Below are positions 1-8,230 of a stretch of DNA of 34,877 bases, piece after piece. The notes beneath the pieces are model-generated. The model was not told the origin of the DNA. It worked only from the letters and a program-made list of their open reading frames with translations, and ran no database searches. The first letter of the stretch is position 1; every line of letters starts with the position of its first letter. Source of the stretch: Actinotignum schaalii. GTDB lineage: Bacteria; Actinomycetota; Actinomycetes; Actinomycetales; Actinomycetaceae. The DNA lies in assembly GCF_028864145.1 (NCBI RefSeq), contig NZ_JARBHJ010000031.1, positions 1-34,877 on the forward strand, read 5' to 3'. The position numbers and the translations under genes were made by a program.

Positions 1-2
1 AT

Positions 3-71
3 ACCCATATCAACATGGAGCGCCCGTGGGAAGACGGTCTAAACATCCGTAAAGGCCGGATCGGGAGCTAA
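3..71 (+). CDS. possible 3' end of an unidentified gene (partial)
   Basis: An open frame enters from the left edge and stops with TAA at 69-71, giving 22 residues ending in NIRKGRIGS. I do not recognise the protein. Its position, ending about 200 bases from the 3' end of a tRNA-Ser gene, would suit the last gene of an integrated element (often an integrase or excisionase), but 22 residues cannot show this and the two other plus frames also stop soon. It may be non-coding. Confidence 0.22.
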   Translation, partial: THINMERPWEDGLNIRKGRIGS

Positions 72-112
72 CGACACGCCGTCATTAGCAACTATTTTTG
101 TCTATTAACCCA

Positions 113-141
113 AAGTACCCCCGAAGTACCCGTAAGTACCC
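113..141 (+). repeat. three direct repeats of AAGTACCC
   Basis: The octamer AAGTACCC occurs at 113-120, 124-131 and 134-141, a spacing of 11 and 10 bp, about one helical turn, followed by a weaker AAAGACC at 144-150. The group lies 128 bp beyond the 3' end of tRNA-Ser. Short phased direct repeats next to a tRNA 3' end are typical of arm-type binding sites of tyrosine integrases, but no integrase is visible in the window, so that role is inference. Confidence 0.5.
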
Positions 142-228
142 CTAAAGACCGGTCAAGAGTGGCTACGGGGGAGCGTTCCAAGCCCCACCATTCCCCGACT
201 TTCCCGCGCCAGCTCAACAAAAACTAAG

Positions 229-256
229 CCCTCAGGCCGATTTCTCGACCTGAGGG
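229..256 (-). terminator. intrinsic terminator of tRNA-Ser
   Basis: The arms CCCTCAGG (229-236) and CCTGAGGG (249-256) form a perfect 8-bp stem. Read on the minus strand the hairpin follows the tRNA 3' end by 12 bases and is followed by a T-rich stretch (CTTAGTTTTTG), the usual form of a Rho-independent terminator. Confidence 0.8.
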
Positions 257-268
257 TTAGATCGCATG

Positions 269-356
269 CGGAGAGTAAGGGATTCGAACCCTTGGTGCGG
301 GGTCGCCGCACAACGGTTTTCAAGACCGTCTCATTCGGCCGCTCTGACAACTCTCC
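269..356 (-). tRNA. tRNA-Ser (anticodon UGA)
   Basis: An 88-base class II tRNA. On the minus strand the 5' acceptor arm GGAGAGT pairs with ACTCTCC, the anticodon stem ACGGT/ACCGT encloses the loop CTTGAAA with anticodon TGA (plus-strand bases 320-322), a long variable arm follows (built on GTGCGGC...CCGCAC), and the T loop reads GGTTCGAATCC. The discriminator base is G, as usual for serine. CCA is not encoded; the genome shows CAT after the discriminator. The long variable arm and anticodon agree on serine, reading UCA and probably other UCN codons. Confidence 0.96.
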
Positions 357-478
357 AGGCAGCGCCGCCCACGCGGGCTGCAAAAGGCAAGTTTAGCTTA
401 GTTTCGCGCGCTGCCACACCCGCCTGGATTCTAAATCGGAATGCAACAGCGCTGCGGTGCTATCTATAGCGCCACCAC

Positions 479-1057
479 CTACGCCGCCGGCACCGCCACG
501 TCAAGTTCTGGGCCAAACTGCCCCACAGCCCCAAACTCACCCACCGGCGTGAACTCCGGCAGCAGGATGCGCTCCATCAGATGCGCATCCATATCCGCCG
601 AGTGGTTACCGGAATGGGTCATGCCGGTGTCCTCAAATCCCTGGCGAGCGTAGAAGCCGCGCAGCGGGCCCACGCAATCCAGGCGCACCCGGTCGTAGCC
701 GTAGGTGACTGCCAGCTGGGCCATCGCGGCCAGGATCGCCCGCCCGGCGCCCTTCGCCTCAACGGCCGGATTGGCCATGAGGGTGTGGAGGTAGAGGGCG
801 GGCCTGTCATCGAACCAGATGAGCGGGTCGGAATGCAGGGCCCGCACGGCGGCGGTGATAGTGCCATCGGCCGCGCGCAAAGCCCAGAATTCGCCGGCGT
901 CTACCTGCTCGGCGATTTTCCACACCGGCAGCGAGCCGAGGGGCCACTGGCTGTTACCTGCGGCGGCCATAGTTTCTTCGATGGTGCGGCGGATGGTGGC
1001 GAGGGTGGGGATATCCTCACGCGTGCACCGGGTCAGGTGAGTCAATTGAGTGGTCAT
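479..1057 (-). CDS. GNAT family N-acetyltransferase
   Basis: A 192-residue protein of the GNAT fold, which transfers an acetyl group from acetyl-CoA to an amine; the substrate cannot be told. The acetyl-CoA binding loop (motif A) is seen near residues 100-115 as EAKGAGRAILAAM, preceded by the strand LYLHTLMANPAV and followed by the strand YDRVRLDCVG and the helix FYARQGFEDTG, the standard motif A/B order. The start is taken at ATG 1055-1057, with GGAGGA upstream on the minus strand, rather than at an in-frame TTG 21 bases earlier. A Pro/Gly-rich tail of about 25 residues follows the GNAT core. It is monocistronic, with tRNA-Ser downstream on the same strand, and divergent from the small sialidase gene. 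No link to sialic acid use is visible in the sequence; an acetyltransferase for amino sugars is only a guess. Confidence 0.85.
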   Translation of the reverse strand: MTTQLTHLTRCTREDIPTLATIRRTIEETMAAAGNSQWPLGSLPVWKIAEQVDAGEFWALRAADGTITAAVRALHSDPLIWFDDRPALYLHTLMANPAVEAKGAGRAILAAMAQLAVTYGYDRVRLDCVGPLRGFYARQGFEDTGMTHSGNHSADMDAHLMERILLPEFTPVGEFGAVGQFGPELDVAVPAA

Positions 1058-1507
1058 GAGAGTCGTCGTCCTCCGCAACTCGGTCCCACAGGGGAAATTC
1101 GGTCAGGAATTAGCCAGCGCTTGGCATGCATGAAGCAAATATGCGCTGCTGTTAGGTTGGGTTGGGGGTGGCGTCGTCGTACCGGACGAAACACCGGGGG
1201 TGTCACGCGGTCATGGGCCGCTGAACGCTAGCGTAAAACAAGAAAAGTCTTCAGTGCAAGCTCTAGTAACGGTCAAGAATCGGTATCGTTGCTGTACGCG
1301 AACAGCTGGAAACGCGGGTGGTACCGCCCGGCCTCGCTTGCTGCACACAGGATTTTACACAGCGCGGCGGCCCTGTCAAAACGTGGTGTGCACCACCGGC
1401 ACGTGTCTGCCGTGAATGAAGGGCGACGACGCCGCGCCTACCGCCCACCAGCCCTGTTATCCCGCGGAAACGTGAGCGGCGGCGCCCCAGCGCCGGGCCG
1501 CGGCATT
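1058..1507. other. intergenic region, no gene; T-box-like motif
   Basis: No convincing gene is seen in this divergent spacer. It holds GGGTGGTACCGC at 1316-1327, which matches the core of the T-box riboswitch consensus and is also nearly self-complementary, and two copies of the recurring intergenic motif CGACGACGC (1171-1180 in reverse and 1424-1433). Stem I of a T-box could not be recognised by eye, so a riboswitch is not called. Confidence 0.4.
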
Positions 1508-1518
1508 AAGTCTGACAA
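1508..1518. promoter_or_regulatory. probable NanR operator, imperfect copy
   Basis: AAGTCTGACAA matches 9 of 11 positions of the palindrome TTGTCNGACAA found perfectly at three other places in the locus. It lies 18-28 bp before the start codon at 1536. A possible -10 element TAGGAT is at 1524-1529, which would put the transcript start close to the ATG, so repression by occlusion would be expected. Confidence 0.6.
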
Positions 1519-1535
1519 CCACATAGGATGGTGCC

Positions 1536-2675
1536 ATGACTTCTCTACATAAGGACCCGCACAATGATCGTGCGCAGGCCACCGCGCCCAGCGCTGGCGC
1601 CGCGGCTGGCCGTTCGGCCCGCGCGCTCGTCACCCGTACCGCCGACCGTGATTTCCGCATCCCGGCCGTGCTGCATCGGGATAACCAGCTGACCGTCTTC
1701 TTCGATGAACGCCCGCATCCGAGCGGGGATTTTGACTGGGAAAACCTGGGTGGGGCAATGGCTGCCGACCTGCCTAATCCCAACCGTATTTGCTATATCA
1801 CCGCCAAGCTCCCCGCGCCGGGCACGCCGCTGCGCGCGCAGGACCTTGAATTTTCCGCTCCGCTCCCGGTTCCGGGAACTCCTGCGGTGTGCGGGGATCC
1901 GTGTGTGGCCGGCGCTCCGGTAGCCAGTGCTACGGGCGCGGATGCCGCAGCGCCAACCGCCGCCGGGAACGATGCCGGCATCACCCTGGCCTACGCCGCC
2001 TCGGAAGAAATCGGCTATTTCGGCTCCCGCTTTGATGGCCCGCGGCTGGAAGCTTGGATCGCCTGGGGGACCAGCCTCGATTCTCTGAGCCATACTCGGG
2101 TGGACGATGAGCTCTATAGTGAGCTGCGTTGCGATGGTCTTTTCGCCACCTCCGGCTCCACCCCGCTGCTGGGCGATACCGCGCTTCTCCCATACGTGAC
2201 GAACCGCGGCGGGGAGGCGGTTATCTACGTGGTGCATGTGCGCGCAGGCAAGATTGTGGCGATTTCCGAGCCGATCCGCCCGGTGGGTACCCCCGGCTTG
2301 GACGAAACCACCCTCGAGGTATGCGGGGGAGAGGTCATCGCGAATATCCGCCTCCAGGGTTGCGGTGGGCGCGTGGTGGCACGCTCGAGCGATGGCCTGA
2401 GCTGGTCTGAACCGCAGCCCCTGAACTTCCCCGATCCGGGTTGCAATGCCAAGCTCATCACCTGCGGAGATGGCACCGTCCTCATCCATCCGCATTCGGA
2501 TACCGCGCGGGAGAACGGCGCTATTATTGACGACGCCGGACGCCTGCTCCGCTCCCTGGGCCCGGGCGAATTCGGTTACTCCGACGCGGTGTGGCTCGCG
2601 GATAACCTCGCCGTCGTTTTTGAACGCGAGAACTCGCTCTACCTGGACCTGATCCCGGGCGAGGAACTGCGCTAA
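1536..2675 (+). CDS. signal-less sialidase-like protein (exo-alpha-sialidase, GH33)
   Basis: A 379-residue protein with no signal peptide, membrane segment or wall anchor, so probably cytoplasmic. It is a divergent six-bladed sialidase: FRIPA at 40-44 (first arginine, R41), DERP at 57-60 (R59), the acid/base aspartate in DLPNPN (D78), a glutamate in LDETTLEV (E261) matching MDENKVVEL of the large enzyme, an arginine in ANIR (R272), and the tyrosine nucleophile in FGYSDAVW (Y348). Only one clear Asp-box is left (SSDGLSWSEP, about 284-293). A low-complexity Ala/Thr-rich insert occupies about 115-148. Retention of the whole catalytic set argues for an active enzyme rather than a degenerate copy. 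A NanR-like operator sits just upstream, placing it in the sialic acid regulon. It may cleave sialosides taken up by the ABC transporter; other sugar acids are possible. AGGATGG before the ATG may serve as ribosome site, or the mRNA may be leaderless. Confidence 0.8.
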   Translation: MTSLHKDPHNDRAQATAPSAGAAAGRSARALVTRTADRDFRIPAVLHRDNQLTVFFDERPHPSGDFDWENLGGAMAADLPNPNRICYITAKLPAPGTPLRAQDLEFSAPLPVPGTPAVCGDPCVAGAPVASATGADAAAPTAAGNDAGITLAYAASEEIGYFGSRFDGPRLEAWIAWGTSLDSLSHTRVDDELYSELRCDGLFATSGSTPLLGDTALLPYVTNRGGEAVIYVVHVRAGKIVAISEPIRPVGTPGLDETTLEVCGGEVIANIRLQGCGGRVVARSSDGLSWSEPQPLNFPDPGCNAKLITCGDGTVLIHPHSDTARENGAIIDDAGRLLRSLGPGEFGYSDAVWLADNLAVVFERENSLYLDLIPGEELR

Positions 2676-2713
2676 CTAAACCGGAAACGTAGCCGCGTGG
2701 CACGCCACGCAAC

Positions 2714-2751
2714 GGGGCCGGGTGAGCTGGAAATCCAGCCCACCCGGCCCC
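2714..2751. terminator. strong hairpin between convergent genes
   Basis: GGGGCCGGGTG at 2714-2724 pairs with CACCCGGCCCC at 2741-2751, with an inner GCTGG/CCAGC extension around an AAAT loop. It lies between the plus-strand small sialidase and the minus-strand large sialidase and is followed on the plus strand by GGTTTGTAT. It probably ends the small sialidase transcript and may act in both directions. Confidence 0.75.
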
Positions 2752-2825
2752 GGTTTGTATCTCGCTTATCGCGCCGCGAGGTGCTTCTCAGCGCGAGGTG
2801 CTTTTTTCAGCGAGATGGGGAGCGC

Positions 2826-5800
2826 TTAGCGCCGCACGCCAGGCGTGTCGATGCCATCGCCATCCCAGTCACCAATGAGGAGCTGATCGCCGGGCTTGCC
2901 GTAGGCGACGCTCATCACGGTATTGCCCTGCGCATCGGCGGTGTAGATGATGTTGCCGCGGCGCACCCCAACGGTGTCCACGCCGTCGCCATCCCAGTCA
3001 CCCACGATGACCTCATCGCCCACGCGGCCGAAGCTGAAGACAGCGTCCGCATTTCCGGATTCCAGGGAGTTCTTCACGAAGAACTGGTTGCCGCGTACCG
3101 CCGCGAAGGTCGCGATGCCGTCGCCATCCCAGTCACCGGAGATGAGGGTATCGCTGGCCTTGCCGTAAGCGATGACGCTATCGGCATTGCCGCTGGTCAG
3201 CGAGTTCTTCACGAACACCTTATTGCCGCGAATAACCGCGAAGGTGGCCTTGCCGTCGCCATCCCAGTCACCCACCACAACCTTATCGCCGGCCTTGCCG
3301 TACGAGAATACGGTGTCGGCGTTGCCGCCGCCCAGGGAGTTCTTCACGAAGAACTGGTTGCCGCGGCGCACAGCAACGGACTTGCGGCCGTCACCGGTCC
3401 AATCGCCCACGAGGACTTCGTCGCCGGCACGCCCATAGGAGAAGACGAGGTCAGCAACTGTGGATGTCCACGAGTTCGAGAGGTAGTTGGCGTTACCGTG
3501 CGATTCGGGAACCGCGGGTTCGCTCGGCTCCGGTGTCGGTTCCGGGCTGGGAGTGGGGCTCGGGTCCGGAGTGCCCGGCGTCGGGTCAGTGCCCGGAGTC
3601 GGTTCTGGCGAAGGTGCCGGCTTATCGGGCGTCGGATCCGGCTTGGGGCTCGGATCGGGAGTGCCCGGCGTGGGATCGGTGCCCGGAGTCGGCTCGGGTT
3701 CGGGGCTCGGCTCCACGCAGGTATCGGAAACCTCGGTCATCTTGTACACCGCGATTTCTGCGGCGGAGGCCAGGGAATCGGCGGTGCGCCCGTAGGTGCC
3801 GGTAATGCGCAGGCGCAGGAACTTGGTGTCCTTAGTGTCCACGAAGAAGGTTGCCGGCTCCGGCGAATTCTCGAAGGTGCCTTCGGCAATCTTCACCGCG
3901 CTCTCAGCGTCCTTACCGGCCCACAGTTCCGCGGAGCGGATGCGGCCGTTATCCCCGCCGAAGCTGCGCGGGTGCACATCCACCCGGCCGATATTCTCAG
4001 CCTGGGGCAGTGCCAGATCAATATCCAACGGCAGCTTGATCGTGGAGCTCCACGGGCTGTGCCAGATGGTATTGAGATCGCCATCGAAGAGGTTATCGGT
4101 GCCGTTATCCTCGCGGGTAGTTTCTGCTGCCACTTCATTCGCGAGCTTCACGCCCGGCACGTAGACCGGCCGCGATTCGCACTTGCGATTGATGAGGGTG
4201 ACCTCGGCGAAGCCATTGGCCGCCACCTTGTCACCGGAAGTAATACGGAACGGGATGGTTTGATCACCCGAACCGGCCAGTACCTTCGCGCCAATGGTTA
4301 CCGGCACCTGAACAACGCGGGTTTCCCCGGCCTTGAGGGTGCCCAGCTCCACGGCTTCGGCTTCCCACCCGGCGGGCAGCTCACCGGGGGTGGCCACCAC
4401 ACCAGCGAGATCCTCGCTGCCCATATTCGTTACCGATAGCGGAATCGTGGACTTACCGCGATACACCTTGGCGTTCTCCGCGGGTACCGCGGAAACAGGC
4501 AGAGAGTTCAGCCAATCCAGGGTGAAATGCGCGTAGAGCATGTCGTTGTTATCGCCCTCGTAGAAGATGCCGTACCGGCCGTCATCCATGGCCCACATCG
4601 TGGAGTACGACATGGCACCGCGCTTGAACTGCTTACCAACTGACCACGTGCGTCCGTCGTCGTACGAAATACGCACGAGGCCGTTCGAACGCGAGGTCGC
4701 GGACGACGAGGAGTACAGCAAAATCTTCGCCTGCGCGCTGCCTTCCGGAGCGTTCGGGAACGCGCGGATAATCGAGGCGTTATTGCGCGGGTCGGGCAGC
4801 TGCCATTCAACCTGCATCGGGGTGTAGGTCTGGCCGCCGTCCTTCGAGAAGGCGATCTTGCGGGCCATGATGCCGTCCGAGGACCGCGAGTTGAGCATGA
4901 CGGTGCCGTCGGAAAGCTCCACGACCTTGTTCTCGTCCATGTTCCCGTAGACCGGCTGGCCGGGGGTCCAGGTGGCGCCGTTGTCATCCGAGTAGACGGA
5001 GACGGCGGCGTAGCCCTTGCCGTTCGGCATGGTCATCGTGAACTGCTGGATGAGGCGGCCCTTATGCGGGCCGTACTTGAGCTGGATACCAGCGCCGGAG
5101 GCCGCGAAGCGGGAGCGAATATTCTCATCGAAGGTGATGTCCTTGGTGATGAGACGCGGCTTCGACCAGGTCTGGCCGTTGTCATCGGAGTAAACCACCT
5201 GCGCGTGCAGGGCCCGCCGGTTATCCGGATCGGTGCCCGGCTGGGAATCCTGGAAACGCACATCGTAGGAGAACACCGAGAAGAGGAAAATACGCCCGGT
5301 TTCTTCGTTCACCACGAAGGAAGGATCCGAGAAGCCGTACTTATCGGCGTCGCGGATATGTCCCTTGCCCTGGAGGATTTCCTCCGGTGCCGTCCACGAC
5401 TTTCCGTTGTCCTTGGAGATACGGAGAGTGATGTGATTCGGGTTGGGGGAGTCCATGCAGGAATCCGGGCGGCCGTCATAAGCCGCGAGGATCCAGCCGT
5501 TATTCGCTTGGGCGAGGGCCGGAATACGGTAGCAGTAGTTGTCCTTATCCCCGGCACGCGCGAGGCGCACGGTTTCCATATCCCCACGTTCGGTGGGGAT
5601 AGTGGCCGGATCGGGCCGCTTACCAATCTCCTCGTTGATCACCTTGATGGCGGGCAGCTCGGCACGGATATTATCCTGAAGCACCCGCGTGCCCTCGCGA
5701 TCCTCCGTGGCGCGGAAGACCACGTAGGGGGTGAAGGTGCCACGCTTGGCATCTTCGGCGGTCACCTTGTAGGTGATGGTATTGCAGCCCTTGGTATCTC

Positions 5801-8135
5801 CGGCCGCCAGATTACCCCAGCGGCAATTCGGGGTGCCGGTGGTCAGGAAGCGGTTGAGGTTGGACTGGTAGGGGAAAGCCGTGATCGTGCGATCTGAGGT
5901 ATTCGTGTAGGAGACACGGAAGGTCAGTTCCTGGCCGATGCGCAGCGGTTCTCCACCGTCATCGGTGCGCTCGAAGTCCACGGTCATGTACTGCTGGGGT
6001 GCGGGGGTTTCCCCTTCGCGTTCCTCCAGCCGGGCAATCGCGCTGGCGTTCACCCCGACCTTGCCTTCCACATTCACAACGAAGTCAAGCCCGATATCGT
6101 CGTCGTACGCGACAGCATCATTACCGATGGTGACCGGAATAGAGACCGTACGGGTTTCGCCGGCCTCCAGTTTTCCGATCTGTACCTGCTCAGCGGACCA
6201 ACCGCGCGGCAGCCACAGCGGCGCCATAACCGGATTTTCGATGGCGGTGCTACCAAGATTAGATACGTTGATCTTCACCTTCGCTTCACCGCGGTTGACC
6301 ACCACGCGCTCGGGGGTGGTGGAGAGCGGTACCGAGTTCAGCCAATCGAAGCCAAAGTGGGCATAGAGCATGTCATTGTTATCGCCCTCGAAGAAGATGC
6401 CGTAGCGGCCATCTTTCATCGCCCACATCGTGGAGTAGGCCATAGCGCCCTTCTTGAAGAGCTTGCCCACCGACCAGCTTTCGCCGTCGTCATAAGAAAC
6501 GCGGATGAGGCCGTTGTGTCGCCCGTCTGCGGAGGACGAGGAGTAAAGCAGAATCTTCGCCTTATCGCTGCCCTGCGGCGCGTTCGGGAAGGCGCGGATA
6601 ATCGAGGCGTTGTTATGCGGATCAGGCAGCTGCCAATCGATTTGCATGGGGCTGTAAGTCGCCCCGCCGTCCGTGGAATACGCAATCTTGCGGGCCCACA
6701 CATTATCCGAGGAACGAGAGTTAATCATGAGAGTGCCGTCGGACAGCTCCACGACCTTGTTTTCGTCCATGCCGCCGTAAACAGGCTGGCCCGGGGTCCA
6801 GGTCTCGCCGTTGTTATCCGAGTACACGGAAACCGCCGCGTAACCGCGGTTATTCGGCATGGTCATCGTGAACTGTTGAACCAGGCGGCCCTTGTGCTTG
6901 CCGTACTTGAGCTGGATACCAGCGCCGGAAGCGGCGAAGCGGGAACGAATGCCCTTATCGAAAGTGATGTCGTTCGTGATGATACGGGGCTCAGACCAGG
7001 TCTCGCCATTGTCATCCGAGTAGACCACCTGTGCGTGCAGCACATTGCGATCCTTGGGATCCGTGCCCGGGCGTGAATCCTGGAAACGCTTGTCATAGGA
7101 GAAGACGGAGAAGAGGAAAATACGGCCGGTTTCTTCGTTCACCACGAAGGACGGATCGGAGTAGCCGTACTTATCGCGGCTGTAAAGGGTGCCCTTGCCC
7201 TGGAGGACTTCCTTCGGCTCGGTCCACGATTTCCCGTTGTCCTTGGAGATACGCAGGGTGATGTGGTTCGGGTTGGGGGAGTCCATGCAGGATCCGGGGC
7301 GGCCGTCGTACGCGGCCAAGATCCAACCGTTATTCGCCTGTGTGAGAGCCGGAATACGGTAGCAGTAGTCTTCCTTATCGCCCGCGCGTGCCAGGCGCAC
7401 GGTCTCCATATCCTTGCGCTCGGTGGGGATGGTGGCCGGGTCCGGTTCCTTCGGGGCCTGCTCGTTAATGAGGGTTACCGGGGCCAGTTCCTGGCGGATA
7501 CCTTCCTGGAGGACTTTTGTGCCGTTGCGATCTTCGGTGGCGCGGAATTCCACGAAGGGGGTGAAGGTGCCGGTCGCTGCATCTTCGGCTGTCACCGTGT
7601 AGGTAACCTTCGTGCAGCCTTTGGTTTCGCCGGGCTTGAGATTGGCCCAGCGGCAATTCGGTGTTCCATTGGTGAGAACACCCTTGAGATTCGACTGGTA
7701 CGGGAACGCCGTGATGTTTCGCTTCGAGTGGTTCGTGTAGGTAATTGCGAACGTCATCTTTTGGCCGATGCGGAGCTCATTCCCGTTGTCATCGGTTCGT
7801 TCAAGGGTGAGCGACATGTAGTTCGCGGCGTTCGCGGTATTTTCCGCCTCCGAAGCTGCGGTGCTTTCGGCGGCTCTGTTAGTAGGGTCGGTTGCCGTTT
7901 CGCTGTTTTCTGGCGTGCTCTCCGCGGCGAGAGCGCTTGACGTGCCTGATTCTAATTCGTCAGCAGTGAGGGCCGGCGGCTGCGCAGTCTCGAGGACTTC
8001 CGCTGCCTGAGGTTCGGGCTGCGGGGGCGTTTCCCCCGGGCTGGCCCACGCTGTCAACGGCGTGACCGTGAGAGCAACCGTGGCTGACAGTGCCACGAAT
8101 GCACTCCACCCACGCCGGGCGCGAGGAGTTGACAT
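2826..8135 (-). CDS. nanH: secreted sialidase with two tandem GH33 catalytic modules
   Basis: A 1769-residue exported exo-alpha-sialidase that should release terminal sialic acid from host glycans. The start at ATG 8133-8135 has AAAGG upstream; the frame is open further upstream but without support. Order: signal peptide about 1-33; Ala/Glu/Thr-rich linker; beta domain about 106-225; catalytic module 1 about 240-600; NEW3/NPCBM-associated-like domain about 601-705; then the same series again, beta domain 716-835, catalytic module 2 about 850-1210, NEW3-like 1211-1315; a discoidin (F5/8C, CBM32-like) domain about 1319-1470; a Pro/Glu/Thr linker about 1476-1545; and five GDWDGDG-type FG-GAP-like repeats to the end. 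Both catalytic modules keep YCYRIPAL (R260, R870), DGRP, the acid/base aspartate of CMDSPNPN, MDENKVVELSDG, NSRSSD, the tyrosine in YSTMWAM (about Y568, Y1178) and several Asp-boxes. No LPXTG motif; the repeats may hold it at the surface. Resembles Micromonospora viridifaciens-type sialidase in each module. Confidence 0.95.
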   Translation of the reverse strand: MSTPRARRGWSAFVALSATVALTVTPLTAWASPGETPPQPEPQAAEVLETAQPPALTADELESGTSSALAAESTPENSETATDPTNRAAESTAASEAENTANAANYMSLTLERTDDNGNELRIGQKMTFAITYTNHSKRNITAFPYQSNLKGVLTNGTPNCRWANLKPGETKGCTKVTYTVTAEDAATGTFTPFVEFRATEDRNGTKVLQEGIRQELAPVTLINEQAPKEPDPATIPTERKDMETVRLARAGDKEDYCYRIPALTQANNGWILAAYDGRPGSCMDSPNPNHITLRISKDNGKSWTEPKEVLQGKGTLYSRDKYGYSDPSFVVNEETGRIFLFSVFSYDKRFQDSRPGTDPKDRNVLHAQVVYSDDNGETWSEPRIITNDITFDKGIRSRFAASGAGIQLKYGKHKGRLVQQFTMTMPNNRGYAAVSVYSDNNGETWTPGQPVYGGMDENKVVELSDGTLMINSRSSDNVWARKIAYSTDGGATYSPMQIDWQLPDPHNNASIIRAFPNAPQGSDKAKILLYSSSSADGRHNGLIRVSYDDGESWSVGKLFKKGAMAYSTMWAMKDGRYGIFFEGDNNDMLYAHFGFDWLNSVPLSTTPERVVVNRGEAKVKINVSNLGSTAIENPVMAPLWLPRGWSAEQVQIGKLEAGETRTVSIPVTIGNDAVAYDDDIGLDFVVNVEGKVGVNASAIARLEEREGETPAPQQYMTVDFERTDDGGEPLRIGQELTFRVSYTNTSDRTITAFPYQSNLNRFLTTGTPNCRWGNLAAGDTKGCNTITYKVTAEDAKRGTFTPYVVFRATEDREGTRVLQDNIRAELPAIKVINEEIGKRPDPATIPTERGDMETVRLARAGDKDNYCYRIPALAQANNGWILAAYDGRPDSCMDSPNPNHITLRISKDNGKSWTAPEEILQGKGHIRDADKYGFSDPSFVVNEETGRIFLFSVFSYDVRFQDSQPGTDPDNRRALHAQVVYSDDNGQTWSKPRLITKDITFDENIRSRFAASGAGIQLKYGPHKGRLIQQFTMTMPNGKGYAAVSVYSDDNGATWTPGQPVYGNMDENKVVELSDGTVMLNSRSSDGIMARKIAFSKDGGQTYTPMQVEWQLPDPRNNASIIRAFPNAPEGSAQAKILLYSSSSATSRSNGLVRISYDDGRTWSVGKQFKRGAMSYSTMWAMDDGRYGIFYEGDNNDMLYAHFTLDWLNSLPVSAVPAENAKVYRGKSTIPLSVTNMGSEDLAGVVATPGELPAGWEAEAVELGTLKAGETRVVQVPVTIGAKVLAGSGDQTIPFRITSGDKVAANGFAEVTLINRKCESRPVYVPGVKLANEVAAETTREDNGTDNLFDGDLNTIWHSPWSSTIKLPLDIDLALPQAENIGRVDVHPRSFGGDNGRIRSAELWAGKDAESAVKIAEGTFENSPEPATFFVDTKDTKFLRLRITGTYGRTADSLASAAEIAVYKMTEVSDTCVEPSPEPEPTPGTDPTPGTPDPSPKPDPTPDKPAPSPEPTPGTDPTPGTPDPSPTPSPEPTPEPSEPAVPESHGNANYLSNSWTSTVADLVFSYGRAGDEVLVGDWTGDGRKSVAVRRGNQFFVKNSLGGGNADTVFSYGKAGDKVVVGDWDGDGKATFAVIRGNKVFVKNSLTSGNADSVIAYGKASDTLISGDWDGDGIATFAAVRGNQFFVKNSLESGNADAVFSFGRVGDEVIVGDWDGDGVDTVGVRRGNIIYTADAQGNTVMSVAYGKPGDQLLIGDWDGDGIDTPGVRR
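2829..3500 (-). repeat. coding repeats: five GDWDGDG units
   Basis: The last ~224 residues of the large sialidase are built of about 46-residue units, each with (Y/F)G(R/K)xxDxxxxGDWDGDG, a short strand with RRGN or RGN, and FFVKNSL. The acidic loop DxDGDG resembles calcium-binding loops of FG-GAP/VCBS repeats. The middle units are nearly identical in DNA, a likely spot for recombination between units. Such C-terminal arrays occur on exported enzymes of Actinomycetaceae and relatives; attachment to the cell surface is inference. Confidence 0.8.
4161..7820 (-). repeat. intragenic tandem duplication, 1830-bp unit
   Basis: Residues 106-715 and 716-1325 of the large sialidase are two copies of one 610-residue unit with the same register throughout (YCYRIPAL at 257 and 867, MDENKVVEL at 456 and 1066). 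In DNA the copies are 5991-7820 and 4161-5990. The catalytic parts are very alike; the NEW3-like parts at the end of each unit have diverged far more. The unchanged spacing shows a single in-frame duplication. Confidence 0.9.
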
Positions 8136-8181
8136 TGTGCTGTTACCTTTCTGGCAGACATCATCGTCTCGTCTGACGCTA

Positions 8182-8192
8182 TTGTCAGACAA
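8182..8192. promoter_or_regulatory. NanR operator, sialidase site 1
   Basis: TTGTCAGACAA, a perfect TTGTC-N-GACAA palindrome 47 bp before the sialidase start codon. It covers the start expected from the promoter at 8198-8226. A weaker copy, TCGTCTGACGC, lies next to it at 8169-8179. FCD-type GntR proteins commonly bind such short interrupted palindromes. Confidence 0.8.
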
Positions 8193-8197
8193 CAACG

Positions 8198-8226
8198 AAA
8201 ATAGCACAGCAACTCCGCGCTTGGAA
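8198..8226 (-). promoter_or_regulatory. possible sialidase promoter
   Basis: On the minus strand TTCCAA (8221-8226) and TATTTT (8198-8203) are 17 bases apart and could be -35 and -10 elements. The match to consensus is modest (3/6 and 4/6). The call rests mainly on position: the pair sits between the two operator copies, so a bound regulator would block it from both sides. Confidence 0.4.
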
Positions 8227-8230
8227 AGTA

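Noticed and set aside
2697-4439. Long open frame on the plus strand opposite the large sialidase
   Set aside because: It is the antisense shadow of the repeats and catalytic module; its repetitive product follows from the minus-strand coding repeats and has no domain of its own.
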